Shown: positions 1-13,677, counted from the stretch's first letter. The stretch is DNA of 64,000 nt from Vespa crabro (GCF_910589235.1 NC_060961.1:7679057-7743056), one strand, 5' to 3'. Numbers and translations are program-made. Notes: generated by a model from the sequence alone, not told the origin.

Positions 1-424
1 GAAGTAGAACGAAGTGAGTATGTAAAAGTAATATTGAATTAATCGTGATCAAGAACGATGCGCTGAACGGTCTCTTTATGAACGTCTTAAACGAAATGTT
101 AAGCCGCTCATAGGCGTAAGACGATACAGTAGACATAACTCTAGCAGTATTTTATAGTTGGACGATCATCGTTGAAAACTTCGATCTGTTTTAAAGAGTA
201 TCAGGCGAAATAAAAAAAAAAGAAAATAGAAAAGAAAGAAAAGAAACTAAGAAAAGGGAAAAGAAAAAATATACAGAACAATGTTATTGTCTTTTCAGGC
301 GAATTCCTTTGTCTAATGATGGATTAGTGACTCGGTCTTTAGAACGAAGACAATGAAGACTGACTAACACAGTTCGTATCATCTTCGACTCAACTCGACT
401 CGTTTCGACGTCACTGAGAACTGA

Positions 425-571
425 GATATCGTGAACACAAGCAATCCTCTGTCCGAGTTGGTCCACGACAACTCAGACGACGATGATGACGACGACGAGG
501 ATTGCTGCTGCGTCTCTTGTTTTTGTCATCTCGAAAAGTCGAGTAGACGCGTGAAGGAAAGGGGGTTTTAA
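425..571 (+). other. Open segment encoding an Asp run followed by a Cys cluster
   Basis: Frame with no ATG, open from the stop at 422 to TAA at 569. It reads NPLSELVHDNS, then seven Asp, then EDCCCVSCFCHLE. The Asp and Cys runs arise from GAC/GAT and TGC triplets, which suggests a degenerate trinucleotide repeat. Without a start or clear splice sites it is probably not coding. Confidence 0.1.
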
Positions 572-961
572 GCTTTAGGCCATGTCAGAGATTCTCTTAT
601 TTTTCATTTGGTCCCCCTTATTCTTATGAACGTTTTTCACTTTATCACGTTCTCTCTTTTCCTTGATATCCGAGACCCTTTCTCGGTTTCTATCTATACG
701 TTTCTTTCTCTCGTTTTCGTAGTAACACGAGAAGCGTGTTGCGATAGCACCCTCGGAACGCTGTTTGCTCCGGTGTAAGTTACTCGGCAGTGAACACCCC
801 TGGGGCCGGCAAACGGTGCGTAACTAACCTCACGCACGCTTCACGCATTGACGTGACCGCACACTGCTTCCATTCATAAGTCATGACCGTTCTACTTGCA
901 TATATGTGTATATGTATATTTACATAAGCGAATATATACATATATATAAATATATTTATAA

Positions 962-962
<1 letters not shown>

Positions 963-1001
<39 letters not shown>

Positions 1002-1020
1002 GTGTATGTGTGTGTGTGTT
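963..1020. repeat. (TA)n followed by (TG)n
   Basis: TA run to about 997, then TG-rich to 1019. A second TA run follows at 1140-1184. Confidence 0.85.
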
Positions 1021-1135
1021 TTTATAGGTATGTATGTATACCGCTTCTATTCGACAATGATTTTATCGCCCTTACCTAATATGCTTTCCTTTTTTTGCAA
1101 TGAAAATCGAAAGTTACGATCATTTAAACATATAC

Positions 1136-1139
<4 letters not shown>

Positions 1140-1184
<45 letters not shown>
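1140..1184. repeat. (TA)22 microsatellite
   Basis: Uninterrupted TA run. Confidence 0.9.
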
Positions 1185-1188
<4 letters not shown>

Positions 1189-1445
1189 AGTGAAGTGGAA
1201 TTGTATTGGGAGAAAGTATTATACGTAGTAGAAACGTACACTTTACATAGAACGACACATGTGTCTAGATTCTAACGGGTAATTTATGTTCAATGGTTAA
1301 ACGGTTTACACTTCGCTTCCGAAAACTGGATAATTAATCGGCTGTCTCTGATAATGAATGGAAGTTAATCGATCGTTCACTAGTTTGCCGTGAGCTACCT
1401 CTGAGAGATTTGTTATATCCAAAGGCTTTTAAAGTTTATAAAGAA

Positions 1446-1481
<36 letters not shown>

Positions 1482-2763
1482 TTTGTCTTTTCTCTCTCAT
1501 AAGTAGCCACGTGTCTTATTTCCCTAAAGTTACTTACTTTGGACCACCGGAACGCGATTTCTGGAAATTATCGTTGTCGAAAGAAAATTGATCCCCGGTT
1601 ACGCATTTTTTTTCTCTCTTTCTATCTTGTCTTTTCTTCTTCTTCTTTTTTCTTTTTTTTTCTTCTTTTCTCACTTTTCGAGGAAAGGGATTCGTGTCGA
1701 CAACGTGCTAGATTCTCCTGGTCAGAGTATTTCCTAGGGGACCTGCATTCTGTCAAGGCAAGTTTATCCTCGAAGCGACGGGGTCTCGGGCGATGCTCTC
1801 TGTTTACACCATAAAACTTTAGGCATGCGATCGAATAGCATGTTATATTAGCTGTTACGAACTAGGAAGGTTTCGTGCTCTTCGAAAAGCATCTTGATAT
1901 GCGTCAGTCTTTGCTTTCGAGACGTGCACGAAGTTCATTAAAAATTAATTGGTCCTTGTCGTCGTCGTTGTCGTCATCGCCATTTTAAATGACTTTGACT
2001 TTTTAATCGAATCCGTTTTGAAAGCGACATATAATTATTATTTATAATAAGTAATTTTTAATTCGTAAATTAGATATCAATCATAAAGACGAAACCGATA
2101 TGCGAGAAACGTACATATTTCGCTGATATGATAAAATAAACGATGAATGTGACAAATGTTTCTACGAAGGGAAATCTTTGCCTCGTGGCAACAGAGAAGA
2201 AGGAGAAGAAGAAGAAGAAGAAGAAGAAAAAGAAGAGTGCTAGGATTATCGTCGTTATCGGACGAATACGACTAACGAATATAACTAAATATATATGTAA
2301 TTTACACGTATTTATATTCATATGTATGTACTTATAATGTTTTGAACGTGCGATGCGAAAAGTGTCGAGGAGGCAATAATAATTAATGTTGAACGATACC
2401 GAGTTCATCGAGTGACACAGACTGATCGATGTCATAGGCCGGTTGCCAGTTCAATGATAACCTCTTTCTCGTGACATCGACCGTGTTCTTATCATTTCCA
2501 CGAATGCTTCTTCTCGTGCACCGAATCTTTTTCTCTCGCAACCCGGACCGTCTGACAGAAAACGAGATACCCCTTTAGCTTTCGACGAGCCACCGACGCA
2601 ACCAGCTCGAAATAAGTTTTCGTCCTAGACTTTTCCATGGCCACGAATGACGTCGACGATAAAGATTCGTTATAAATAATTAAAGATCTAATATAGTATA
2701 AGTACTCGTATTATAAATCTAGTACAAGTATCAGTACAAGTATTAATATAAGTCTCGTTTTTT

Positions 2764-2766
<3 letters not shown>

Positions 2767-2820
<54 letters not shown>
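2767..2820. repeat. (TA)27 microsatellite
   Basis: 54 bases of pure TA. Confidence 0.9.
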
Positions 2821-2823
<3 letters not shown>

Positions 2824-4525
2824 CGCCGATTGCGAAATTTCATTTGATTCTCAAATGTTAAAATCACGTCTATGGTATTGGAATTATAAAATTAAATTAA
2901 TAGTTATTGCTGTAAAATAGAAATTTATTATATATATATATAGGAGGATATTAAAAAAAATATGAAAGTTAAAAGTAAACATTTTTTTTTCTTTATATAA
3001 AAAAGAAATACAAAATGATGTTCGATAACTTCATTCACATAGATATAATGTTTTTTTTTCTTTATTTTTTTTATAGATACATATCATGTTATACTTCGTG
3101 GGAGTAAATAACTTTTTTAGTGCTTTTCAATGATGACGAACGATGCATCCATATATGTATATATGTATGTATGTACGTATGTACGAAGTACATGCGAGTC
3201 TGGTGGTCACGGACGTAATCCAAACACGTGCGAGCGTTATCGACAGTCAGGATGACAGATTGACAGTCTTGCGGTCTTTCGATGTAATGATTAGCGATAA
3301 TAAACGTAGTGAATCGAGTAAACAAAGTCCAGGCTGATACTAATAGCCGACAATGTCGAGTCCGGCCGACATGAGAAAGAGAAGGAGAGAGAAGGAGAGA
3401 AAGAGAGAGAGAAAGAGAGAAAGAGACCGTGGATTTTTATAAATAGCGGAAAAACACGCACGTCGTTTGTTCGCTCGCTCGCTCGCTCGCAATCCTTCCA
3501 TTTTTTTCGATCTTGACAGCAGGCGAATGACGCCAACATCACTTCTGATATACGCGCGAAATATTTGCAAATTAATACTCATTGTGTAGAGAGATACGAT
3601 CGGCGGTCGAAGGGCATATATATTCATATGTATATACGTATATACGTACGTACATAAATGAATACATACATATTTCGTTTTCAGTTGAGAACACGTTTGA
3701 GATCGTTAGCTTCGTGTCTAGTTGTTGCTGTTGGTATATCAGTTTACGAGAAGACGGTATTCTATTAAGAGGGGCCAAGTAGTGTCACGTCGACGCACGC
3801 ATCCCTCGAGGATCAACCCTTTGCCTGCGTCCCTGCATAATCCACGACCCCGTCGAGACCGGGCACGAAATTAGAGGCCCCTTTCCAATCCGACTTCGTC
3901 CTCCGGCATTGTGAGAGATGATTTAAGGCAAAATTATCAGGAGGAATCCAATAACGAGTACCACGGCGAATATGTATCGAGGGTGAATTAAGATCGCTGA
4001 TCTCAAGTAGAATTCCAAATAAGAACACACCGATTCGAACATATATCTTAAGCTGTTTTTCCTTTCTCTTTTTTTTTCTTTTTTTTAAGAAGAACGAGAA
4101 ATAAAAGGCAAACGAAATTCGATTATTTTTCACGATGACGATGATTTTACCGAAATAAAAACTAACCGTTATACCGGTTGCTTTTCACGAAAAGGCTCTC
4201 AATCTTCTCTCGATAATATGGATATTCGTGTATCGAGGAGGAGTGGACCGAAGTTGTTATGACAGTCAGCGGTGGGTCATCCATCACTGAGATTTCGTCC
4301 CGACGGACCAACCGCGGACCAACTTATCCAATATTTAAGGTTTTGTCCCTCTCGGCTGAGAGCTGATATATCACTCGCATTAATATATATTTGCGGGGGA
4401 GATAACTCCAGTTAGAATAAGGCGCCAGCCACGGGACGAGTCAACGAGGACGAGGACGAAGAGGAAAGATGAGGATACGAATAAATATCCGAGGAGATCG
4501 ACCATTTCTTCGCTCGGCAACGGTA

Positions 4526-4527
<2 letters not shown>

Positions 4528-4583
<56 letters not shown>

Positions 4584-4617
4584 GTATCTTATATATATAT
4601 GTGTATATATATATATT
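4528..4617. repeat. (TA)n with TATG/TATC variants
   Basis: Pure to about 4573, then interrupted. Confidence 0.85.
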
Positions 4618-5316
4618 GAGTGCTCTATTTTAATCGTTCCAAACAAACGTTGAAATGTGTTTCTGACGAAAATAAATATTTAATATTTTTTCAATCAATG
4701 ATTTTGATAGTCATAAACATAAAAACTCTTTCGTATGGATTTAAATATTATATTCTACGGTCAATGATATTATTATTATATATTCAGATTAAACTAATCT
4801 GTCACTCGAAAAAACACAAAACTTTGAGGTCAACCGGTTTAGTAGTTCTTACAACTTTTTCCTGTCTTATCCAGACGTTGCAAACGAGATCGCGAAATCT
4901 GACAAAACGATCCGTCTTCGTGAACGAACTGGTAGGACAGTCACGGCATATCCTGCTTTTGATTCCTTGGACGAAAGTTCAAGAATCCATAATTCGCGGG
5001 AGTTAATATAATTAGATATACGATGTTGTAGAAATGTTGCGGTTAATTTAAATAATATGCTTTGACTGTCGAAAAGAAGAAAGAAAAGAGGAAAAAAAGG
5101 AAGGAGTAAAATTTAAAAAAAGAAAATTAAAAAGATAATAAAATGAATTGAAAGGAAAAGGCGAATCTAGCCGACTGAATGGATACTACCTATCTTGGAT
5201 CACCAAATTGCTGGTATAATATAGTCTCCGGTCCAATTAGCTTGTTCGGAGACGATAAAATGCAAATGACTCGTGACAGAGCGCTTCCGCGCGTATACTT
5301 TCTCCTTAGCTGACCT

Positions 5317-5319
5317 CCC

Positions 5320-5383
<64 letters not shown>

Positions 5384-5417
5384 TTCTCTCTCTTTCTCTC
5401 TCTCTCTCTTTCTCGCT
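5317..5417. repeat. (CT)n tract with TTT interruptions
   Basis: About 100 bases of CT broken at semi-regular spacing by an extra T. Confidence 0.9.
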
Positions 5418-5934
5418 CTGTCCATTTCGGCGAAGCTTTTATAAAATTGCCATCTCATGATAAAAGAAGAAAAAAGACAAAAAAAAGGAAAAATAAAATA
5501 TGATGACTTCAAAGAAATCCATAACCGTTGGGATTGTTACGTTCGAGTTTTTAGCATATGGTGAGTTTAATATTATACATTTTCCTTGGAATCGTTACGT
5601 TACAAATTCAAAAATGAAATCCAGCAACCTTGTGGTCTTATTGAGAACAAAATTAATAGTAAAAAGAAAGAAAGAAAAAATGAACAAAAGAAGAAAAAAA
5701 GGAAAAAGGGAAAAGAAAAAAAAATGAATGAACGATTAACAGGCAAATGTATTGTGAAAAGCTCTTTGTTTCGGTGTCTGAACAGAATCAGCTTGACAAG
5801 ACAACATCGTACGATGGATTAAAGTCGGTAGCACGAGAATCCTTTAACTCCAACGTAGTAGTAACATCGAACTCGTTAAGGTCGTGGAGTCGAGACTCTG
5901 TAAGCGCTCGTGAAAGGGCCCGGACATAATGCTA

Positions 5935-6010
5935 ACGCGGCGCATACAAACGGGCGCTAATGGCGCGGATAGCTTTTGTTGTTTTTAATTAACCCTTTCT
6001 TTTAAGACGG
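5935..6010. promoter_or_regulatory. Candidate cis-regulatory element (Sox and homeodomain words)
   Basis: A short complex block holds GGCGC-TAAT-GGCGC (direct repeat around TAAT), CTTTTGTT (5973-5980, Sox-like) and the palindrome TTAATTAA (5985-5992). It is flanked by simpler sequence. The regulatory role is inferred from motif clustering only. Confidence 0.25.
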
Positions 6011-7379
6011 CCAAGGGGAACGGTAAAAGCGTAGAAAAGGGGTTGGCTCGGCACCTCTTCGGGCATCTACACCCTTACTCAAGCTATCCAACCCCCTCCT
6101 CGAACCCTTCCCCCACTACTCGCACCATCACCACCACTCCATATCCTTGGCGAGTCGTCCCTTTTCCTGCCTTATATCCTTTCGAAGCCCTCTACGTATC
6201 TCTTGGGAGATGTAAATATGCGGAGAATTGCACCTCGGAGACAGAACCGAGCTTTTCTCGTTTACGTGAGACTACTTGGGAGTTGAATTTGGAAGATGCC
6301 CCGGTGCTTTTGCAATTAAAGCTTCATCTAATTACAACAAGACCGCCCATCTAATCGTCGGATACCCGCGGGATCGCGATCGAGAAAGAGATTCTTAACC
6401 TGTGGAAATATTTTCTATAACTTATATGTATATACAGTACATATGTATATGTATATAGTATGTACGAGATATATGTAAGTGACCGATTGTCACTTCGAAA
6501 ATAAGAAAAAAAAAAGAAAAAATATATATTAACATTTTTCATCAAATAGTAAGATTTTTTTTTCATTTTTCTTTTTATTGTCACAATTTGCTTAAATTTT
6601 TTTTTCTTCTTCTCTTCCATTGCGAATTTACGCTTGGTGTCATGCAATAATTTTTATATAACCGAATGACTCAAAGGAAACGAAGCAAACGTAAAACGGG
6701 AAAGAAAAGAAAAGGGAGGTTACGCGTCGGCGCTTTGTCGTGGTCACCGTACTGTCAATCATCGGTGATAGGAGGCGACACATTAATCTCACCAAGACCC
6801 CCGTGTGACCGCATAACCTTCTCTCGTTCTTTCTTTCTCTTTCTCCCCTTTTCTCTCTTTCTCTCTCTTCTGCGGTCAAACGGAGTCTACCTTATTGTAC
6901 TGCTGTTTGTACCAACGAATGAGCTCTCTTCATTCTCTTTCCCTTTTTTTTTACTTCATTCGTGTAACGCTTTGTTTCATACGACAGATGCAAATACCGA
7001 CATACTACCATTCGAATATTATGTCCAGTCATTAAACGAAAAATACCTAAGTCGACATTAATTGTAAGTCGATTACATTTAAAGGTAATGTCCAACAAAC
7101 TTCTCAAGCGAAATATTTCATGTTATTATATTAAATTAAATTTAATTTGATTATAGTTAAAACAACGAATGCTTTCATGTTTCATTAAAAGAAAAAAAGA
7201 AAAAAAAAGAAAAGAAAAAAATAATGAAAGAAATATCACTACCACAAGTTTCTGATTGATTTTCATTACGTACACGTTCGAACGTAAATACATACATGTA
7301 CATATATATATATATAGGTAGGTATCTACCTACATATGTATGTAGATCAACTCGCTTGGTACACTTCGAGGCGGGAGTA

Positions 7380-7710
7380 AACTCGAAGTAATTTATCGTC
7401 TCGTTCTTCGGAACGTGTCGCCCAGAAGATATGGCCAGTTCTCGATGCACCGGGCAGAAGAGAGTGTGCCGCGATTCGGGCCACCCAACCGGTCGATCGT
7501 ACCGCGATAAACGCATTATTTAATTACCGTGAGTAATTACCGATTATTACATGGCGCGGGCTGTCCCGACCGCGGTCGCCGCCATTAATTACGCCGACGA
7601 TCGGACGAAACACTCGTTACGCAGCACTCTTTAATCGGTTCAACTTCGCATCCCGTTACCGAACGATCGGCTAAGATCATTTTGCCTTTGGTTGCCTTCG
7701 ATCGCTTGCT
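7380..7710. promoter_or_regulatory. Candidate intronic enhancer with repeated TAATTAC sites
   Basis: About 330 bases free of microsatellites. TAATTACCG occurs twice 13 bases apart (7521-7529, 7534-7542) and TTAATTACG follows at 7585-7593, beside GC-rich words and CGATCGG repeats. TAATTA is the core of Antp- and Lim-class homeodomain sites. Dense, ordered homeodomain sites in a long intron of a developmental regulator suggest an enhancer. Confidence 0.3.
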
Positions 7711-8654
7711 ATTACAGGTTCGTAGTCTTATTACATAAAAAAAGAAAAAACAAATTATAGTATTTTCTACGATTTTTTTTCAACGAATTTTTTATGCTAT
7801 TATCAGCGAGATCTTGTTAACTTAATTCCCGTGATTAGTTATACAAAGCTTGTGTACGTCTTTTTCTTTCTTCCTTTTTTACTTTATATAGATAATTAAC
7901 TAAATCGTAACAGAGTATTTTTATTTCTTTTTTTCTTTCTTATACCTTGAAGTCATCTTATATTCTTATAAGTTTTTCATATATATATACACATATATCT
8001 TGCTCGACATGATAAATTTTCTTCATCTTCATTCACCGTTATGTCATCGAACGTTCAGCACCTTTTCGACGGTATAATTCGACGTTATCGCAAAAAGTAA
8101 ATAAAGCCCACGTCCATTCGTGAAACGCTAATAGATTCCCTCAGGATTCCGTCGTATCTCGAAATAAATTCTTCTCCCTTAGAAACGACACCGTTCATCA
8201 TAACGGCGATGATGGAAGGAGAAAGAAGATCGAGGGATGAGTAAGAGGAAAAGAGAAAGGATGAGGTGGAATGAGAGATAAAGAGAGAAACGGAGGAGAT
8301 AAGAAGACTCGACAATCCGTGCAACTTTCAAGGTGGTAATCAGAATTCCCTGTCTTTGTCCTCGAATCCGAAGGAAGTCAAGAAGGAAGGGCAAAAAGGG
8401 CATCTCCTGTCTCTTTCCTTTCTCGTCTTCTTTTTTTTTCTTCTTCTTCTTCTTCTTTACAGGATGAAACCCATTCCAAATCGGACGCGAACATAGACAA
8501 ATAACGCTGAGCCAGGTCGAAGCGGAGATCGAGAAGGCCACGAATGCACATTAATCTGTATCAGCCGACGCCATCAATATTTAATCCTAATCTCGTGAAT
8601 TGCCAGTACCGTCTATGGGTCCTATCGTTTCGTCTTCTCCTGATTCAGAGACTG

Positions 8655-8655
<1 letters not shown>

Positions 8656-8686
<31 letters not shown>

Positions 8687-8687
8687 G
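8656..8687. repeat. (TAGA)8 tetranucleotide array
   Basis: A perfect TAGA run of eight units, ending at GATGGTAG. Confidence 0.9.
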
Positions 8688-9367
8688 GTAGACGCTATGG
8701 GACAAGTTGAGAAATTATAATGATTATAACAGGGGTTTACTCTAATAATTTTAAATATATATTAGATATATATTAAAAAATAAATAATAAAATAATAAAT
8801 ATTAAAAAAATTAATACACATTAACAAAACAATAAATGAACAATTATATATATATATATATATATATCACAAAAAAAGAGAAGTTCAAACTAATCCTTAT
8901 TGATCATGACTAGATATTAAAATAATCAAGTTTTAAGAATGGTCAGAAGAATTTACGTTGTTACTTTCGAAGGCGGCATCGTCCGGTCGGATCGTCGTCA
9001 TCGCTCACGTGTCGCTCGAAGCCCGACGTTAATTAACTCGAGGCTATGCTACGTGGTGAGCCGTGCGAATGCGTATTGTTGTTTCAAAGGAGTTCCAGAG
9101 CGCGTGCTTTTCAACCGGTCGTTCGCGTATATCGCCGTATCATTGTATCGATGTTGCTTCTAATTGTCTCGCCTGCTTCTAAAGGAGATACTATAAATGA
9201 TAGTAATTCATCATCGCCTCGGTTAGCCGTCTTTTTCACCCTTTCTGTCCTTCTCTAGAAGCGAGTCGAATGTTGGAAAAAAAAAAAAAAAAACAAAAAA
9301 AGTTTGGTCGAGACAATGAACTATTTTGCCTTCGATCCTTTCAACGTCCATTCTCTTCTATATTCTC

Positions 9368-9371
<4 letters not shown>

Positions 9372-9415
<44 letters not shown>
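9372..9415. repeat. (CT)n microsatellite
   Basis: CT run followed by more T-rich pyrimidine sequence to 9455. Confidence 0.9.
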
Positions 9416-9417
<2 letters not shown>

Positions 9418-10239
9418 TTTTCTCTTTCTCTGTCTATCTTTCATTTTCTTTCTCTTAGCTATAATTAAAAATAATTTTCTTAGGTGTAATTAATCTTACG
9501 ATTTTTGCCTTTCAATACTTACTTCGATATATCTTTTAAAAAGAAATTCTCTTTACTGTAACGAAAATAAAATATCATATTTCGATTATACGAATATCAT
9601 GTTGGTTGGATAATACAAGAAACGAGGTGTTATAGACGCGTGCCACGCACGATTTCATTTATTACCCGAGGAACCAATAAAACATGGTCATTACTAGAAT
9701 CGGTATTGCCGATTCGTTTTCGAATCTCGTTTCGCGCCCCGATGAAGTGGCCGTAAACGTAAATCCGTACCAAACAGAAGAGCATATTCGAAAGAGCGAA
9801 TACCGCCCGCGCATTTCTAAACGATATCAAACTCGCGCTAATCGATCGTGAAACTCGAGATCATTGATCGTGAATGAAAGCTCTTTAAAGCTCCCATTAC
9901 GTAGATAAATATATCTGTGATAGAATATTCCGATGAATGAAATTGAAAAATCTACGTATAATTAAATAAAAGTCTTAATGTGCTTAATTAAAAAATATCT
10001 ATTATCGATGATCTAATCATAAATTATCTTTCATTAAGACGAATAAAATTTTCAAGAAGTTCGATTCTGTGGTGTAATAAATTCGATGTAAGAAAGAAAT
10101 GAGTTTCACTTCGAAGAGATAGATAGAAGAGAGAAGAAAAGAAAAGTAAAAAAGAGAAAAGAAAAAAGAATAAAAAATGAAATAGAAGAAGAAGAAGAAG
10201 AAGAAGAAGAAGAGAAGACGTCGGTTTACGGAAGACGTC

Positions 10240-10440
10240 GTCGTTGTACAGTGTGTATAAGACGGCTCGGGTTGACGCGCGTGTCGTCGTTAGGTGCCGC
10301 CAGTGAAAATGGCTTATGCCAGAAAGTCTCGGGATAAGTTAAACACGCCTCGGGACCCCGAGGCGTCGTAAAGCGCCGCGGCGCCTTCGTGTTTACGTCG
10401 ACGCCGGCGACGTCGACGAGGCCCACCAAGCGAGTCTAGT
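10240..10440. promoter_or_regulatory. CpG-dense island with nested GC palindromes
   Basis: This is one of the most CpG-rich stretches. It holds a 10-base perfect inverted repeat around AC (10345-10366), the palindrome GCGCCGCGGCGC (10373-10384), and repeated ACGTCGACG. It lies just after a (GAA)n tract and before (GA)n. It could be a promoter, an enhancer or a structured element. No TATA box or start codon in good context is evident. Confidence 0.25.
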
Positions 10441-10476
10441 TCGATGTACGCGTTCCATAGAATAAGAAAGAGGAAG

Positions 10477-10514
<38 letters not shown>

Positions 10515-13121
10515 GAAAGGAAAATTCTCTTGCACTTTCTCTCTCTCTCTTAGATAGTGATGGGAATGATCAAATTATTTGCATTATTATATCGAACATT
10601 TCTTTTTTACGGTGAACACGTCGATAAATTTGGTTTAATTATTTCATGGACAATAGTTGTTTTAAAAATATAAAATATTCTTCGATAATGATTGGCCGTT
10701 ATTTAATAAAAATAATTTATTTTTCGAAGTAACGTAATAATACGCGCGAGTGTATCGTTCCCATCGCTAATCCCACACGTTTCTATTTCCGCACGCGTGA
10801 CAAATCTCCGCGTAGCAGCCCGCGCCCGATTTATCGAAACGACATATTCTGGCTTGCGGCCGCGTCCATATGGCACCGAGCACGCCAGTTATTTTTGTTC
10901 TCTCGCGGCACTTTCCCTACGCCTTCGACAAGTGTTTCAGGCTTCGACTATGATGACCAACATATGGCTCCTGTGACGATTTACCTCTTTGCGCTCGATT
11001 TCAACCGTAGCTTCTTCGCTCGTCCATCTTAACTCAGGCTTCTAAATCCTTCTGGAAAATGCCACGAGACTGAAGATGTTCTCGTGGAGGTAGTTTGAAA
11101 GATTGGGGAAAAGAGGAATAGGGGAGTTGAAGAGGAGAGAAGTTGGGAAGAAGAGGAAAAGAGAGAAGGGGAGTAAGAAAGAAATAAAAAAATGCTTCCG
11201 TGAAAATTTACTATGATCAGGTAATAGCGATTAATGATATTAAATTTTTCTTTTAAATGAATTTATAGCGAGAACAATAAATAGAAATTTTATTAAAATA
11301 AAACAATAAATGCGATGGATTTATATATCTTCGAGAATAAAACGATCCATTTGCTATTTACTGTGGAAAAAAGATCTTTCTACTTTGAAAATCGATCATG
11401 TCAATCATTTGAATAATTTTCTGTTCATTATCGTGAATAATCGAGAGAGAACGAAATAGCGTCGATGCAACGTGTTGAAGAAAGAAGGAATCGACGGGAG
11501 ATGTGATCGTTTCTTTCTTTCTCTCTCTCTCTCTCTCTCTCTTATCCTCTCTTACTCTCTTCCGTTTGGTTCGAACTGGACGATGATTTACGAGCGTGTA
11601 ATCCGTCGCAGGAATTTGTCAGACTTCGTCCGACAGTGCCCATAGGTGTTCGATCGACCGCACGACATCGATCTTTCTCTTCCTCTTTCTATATAAACCA
11701 AAAAGTTCCGACTATAAGAAGACAGAGAGAAAGAGAGGAAAGAAGAAAGGCGCGATCCCTTGGCGTACGGTGAGAAAAAGTAAGTCTTAATAAAGTCGGG
11801 GCAAGATAAATCGTTACATTAGCATCTAGCTTGTGATTCATAGTGATGTTTCTTGCTTGACAGGGACGTAGGTTGAAATGAGAGAAAGGACAGAAAAAAA
11901 GAAAAGGATAGAAAGAGAAAGAGACCGATTGAACGGTCGAACGTAGGAGAGGGAGAAGGACAAGCTGGAGAGGGTGGTAATGTTCTGTGATATATCGTCA
12001 TTAGCATTGGTTTCATATTAGAACAAACAGGACTCGTGTATAAGGTCCATAAAAGGCGCGCACCAAGCAAAGTCGACCCTTTTTTAATGGAGGGTGCTCT
12101 CGCGAGCCACCCCTCGTAGCGAGTGCAACCACGGACTCCTTTCGACGTCCTCATTGGTCGAACGAGTTGTGCTTCTTTACTGGCCGTATACTGGCTTTTC
12201 GGTAACGCGAAACAAAAGGCTCGAGGGTGGTGATGGTGGTTACGCTGATCAACCCTCTACGTTACGTTCCTTTCCTTATAATTTACAGTCTAAATTGTAT
12301 ATGTGAGTTCTTGCGAGAGCGTGCGCGCGCCTGCGTTCACTAGAGTTTATTGAGAACACCGTGGCGAGTGTGTCACTTCGGGCTACGCCTTTTTAATGAT
12401 TTATTATACGTACCGGTGAGACCTGGGCCAAAGTTCGACGTCTTCCTCGGCCTCGGGGCTCTTTCCTTCTCCTCCTCCTTCAACTTTCAGCTGCCTCTTC
12501 CCGATCGAGCGCTGCAGATGGAGGCGCAGATGTTACGTTTCAACCCTGTCACCATTCGTAACCACGTAGTTCCTTTCACTACCATCACCATCATGGTATC
12601 CTGGTAGTCTCTTCGACGTGAAAGAAGAAAAGAAAGAAGAAGAAGAAAGAGAGAGAGAGAGAGAAAGAGAGAGATTTGCCTCGTTCCCGATTTTTGTCTA
12701 TACGAGCCACCTTTACTGAGAGAGACAGCTCGTGGAATTCGAATTTCAAGGGTATTGTCGGCTACCTGCTCTCATTCTTTCCTAATCGATGTTTTTCTAG
12801 TCAATATCGAGAGTGGCCTGCATTGAATGAACCCACCTCTCCTCCTTCGTCCTCCCCTTTTCTATAACGGTGCTTAAAGATCTCCGAATTGACGGTATAC
12901 TCAAAGATTACTACTCGTTACTATGGAACAGTAAATCTGTGTATGTGTGAGTGTGTATTTATGCCGATGTCTATATCTTAAAGGATAAGAAAATAGGAAT
13001 AAAATAACACGCGATTTATATTGAAAATTACTAAATTAATAAGAGTGTAGTGTTCTTTCATCGTGGGATAAGAGATTTCGATTACCAATCGAGCCTATTC
13101 GTTCGAACACGACAGACGAGA

Positions 13122-13177
13122 CGATCGATTTCGATATCGGTCGATCGATCGAGAGAGATCGATATCGAAATCGATCG
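13122..13177. other. Perfect 18-base inverted repeat (hairpin) with a 20-base loop
   Basis: The left arm CGATCGATTTCGATATCG (13122-13139) is the exact reverse complement of the right arm (13160-13177). The loop is GATC/GAGA-rich. It could form a stable RNA hairpin or arise from expanding GATC/TCGA words. No miRNA sequence that I know is present. Confidence 0.6.
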
Positions 13178-13620
13178 GCAAATCGATTCACCTGAAGGCC
13201 GCGAAGCGCGAATGCGACGAGCTCGTAATAAGGGCTGCTACCTGGTAATATCGATAGAGGAACGTAATCGACAACGTTTTACGAGCGAGAGTTCGTACCC
13301 TTTTTATTTCGTTCGAAATAAAGGAGAGCCTCCCGATAGGGAAAGATAGAAAGAGACCGACTCCTGAGACGGATTCCATGTAATGAAAAACATTTAATTG
13401 GCACGGATGTATATCGTAGAGCAGTTGGATATCGTCGTAGAATAGCCATGGTAATAGATGACCGGTTCGCAGGCACGTAAACTACCAGAGGCGAACTTTT
13501 GAAAATTTCACTTCAATAGCCAAGCTAAATTGCTTTCTGTATATTATAAGCAAGGATATTGGAATTCAGAGTATGCGTATCCTCTTCGTTCATCTAAAGT
13601 TTCGCATGAACAAAAAGAAA

Positions 13621-13621
<1 letters not shown>

Positions 13622-13677
<56 letters not shown>

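Larger units (their letters stand above)
1..5000. other. Non-coding stretch with microsatellites
   Basis: Apart from the items listed separately, this holds AT-rich filler, a CpG-rich block at 740-870, an (CT)n at 1448-1479, a GAA run at 2198-2235, a (CGCT)5 run at 3471-3490, and complex sequence at 3780-4020 and 4200-4380. I see no convincing exon on either strand. Confidence 0.6.
5001..13000. other. Non-coding stretch with regulatory-looking islands
   Basis: Includes complex blocks at 6050-6350, 10840-11090 and 12100-12600, a (GAA)10 at 10184-10213, and many A/T-rich runs. Frames at 12350-12607 and 8939-9163 look like chance frames. If the basonuclin-like gene is read correctly this is its downstream intron on the minus strand. 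Confidence 0.55.

Noticed and set aside
5990..6005. TTAACCCTTT resembling a piggyBac-type end
   Set aside because: No inverted copy flanked by TTAA was found in the neighbourhood.
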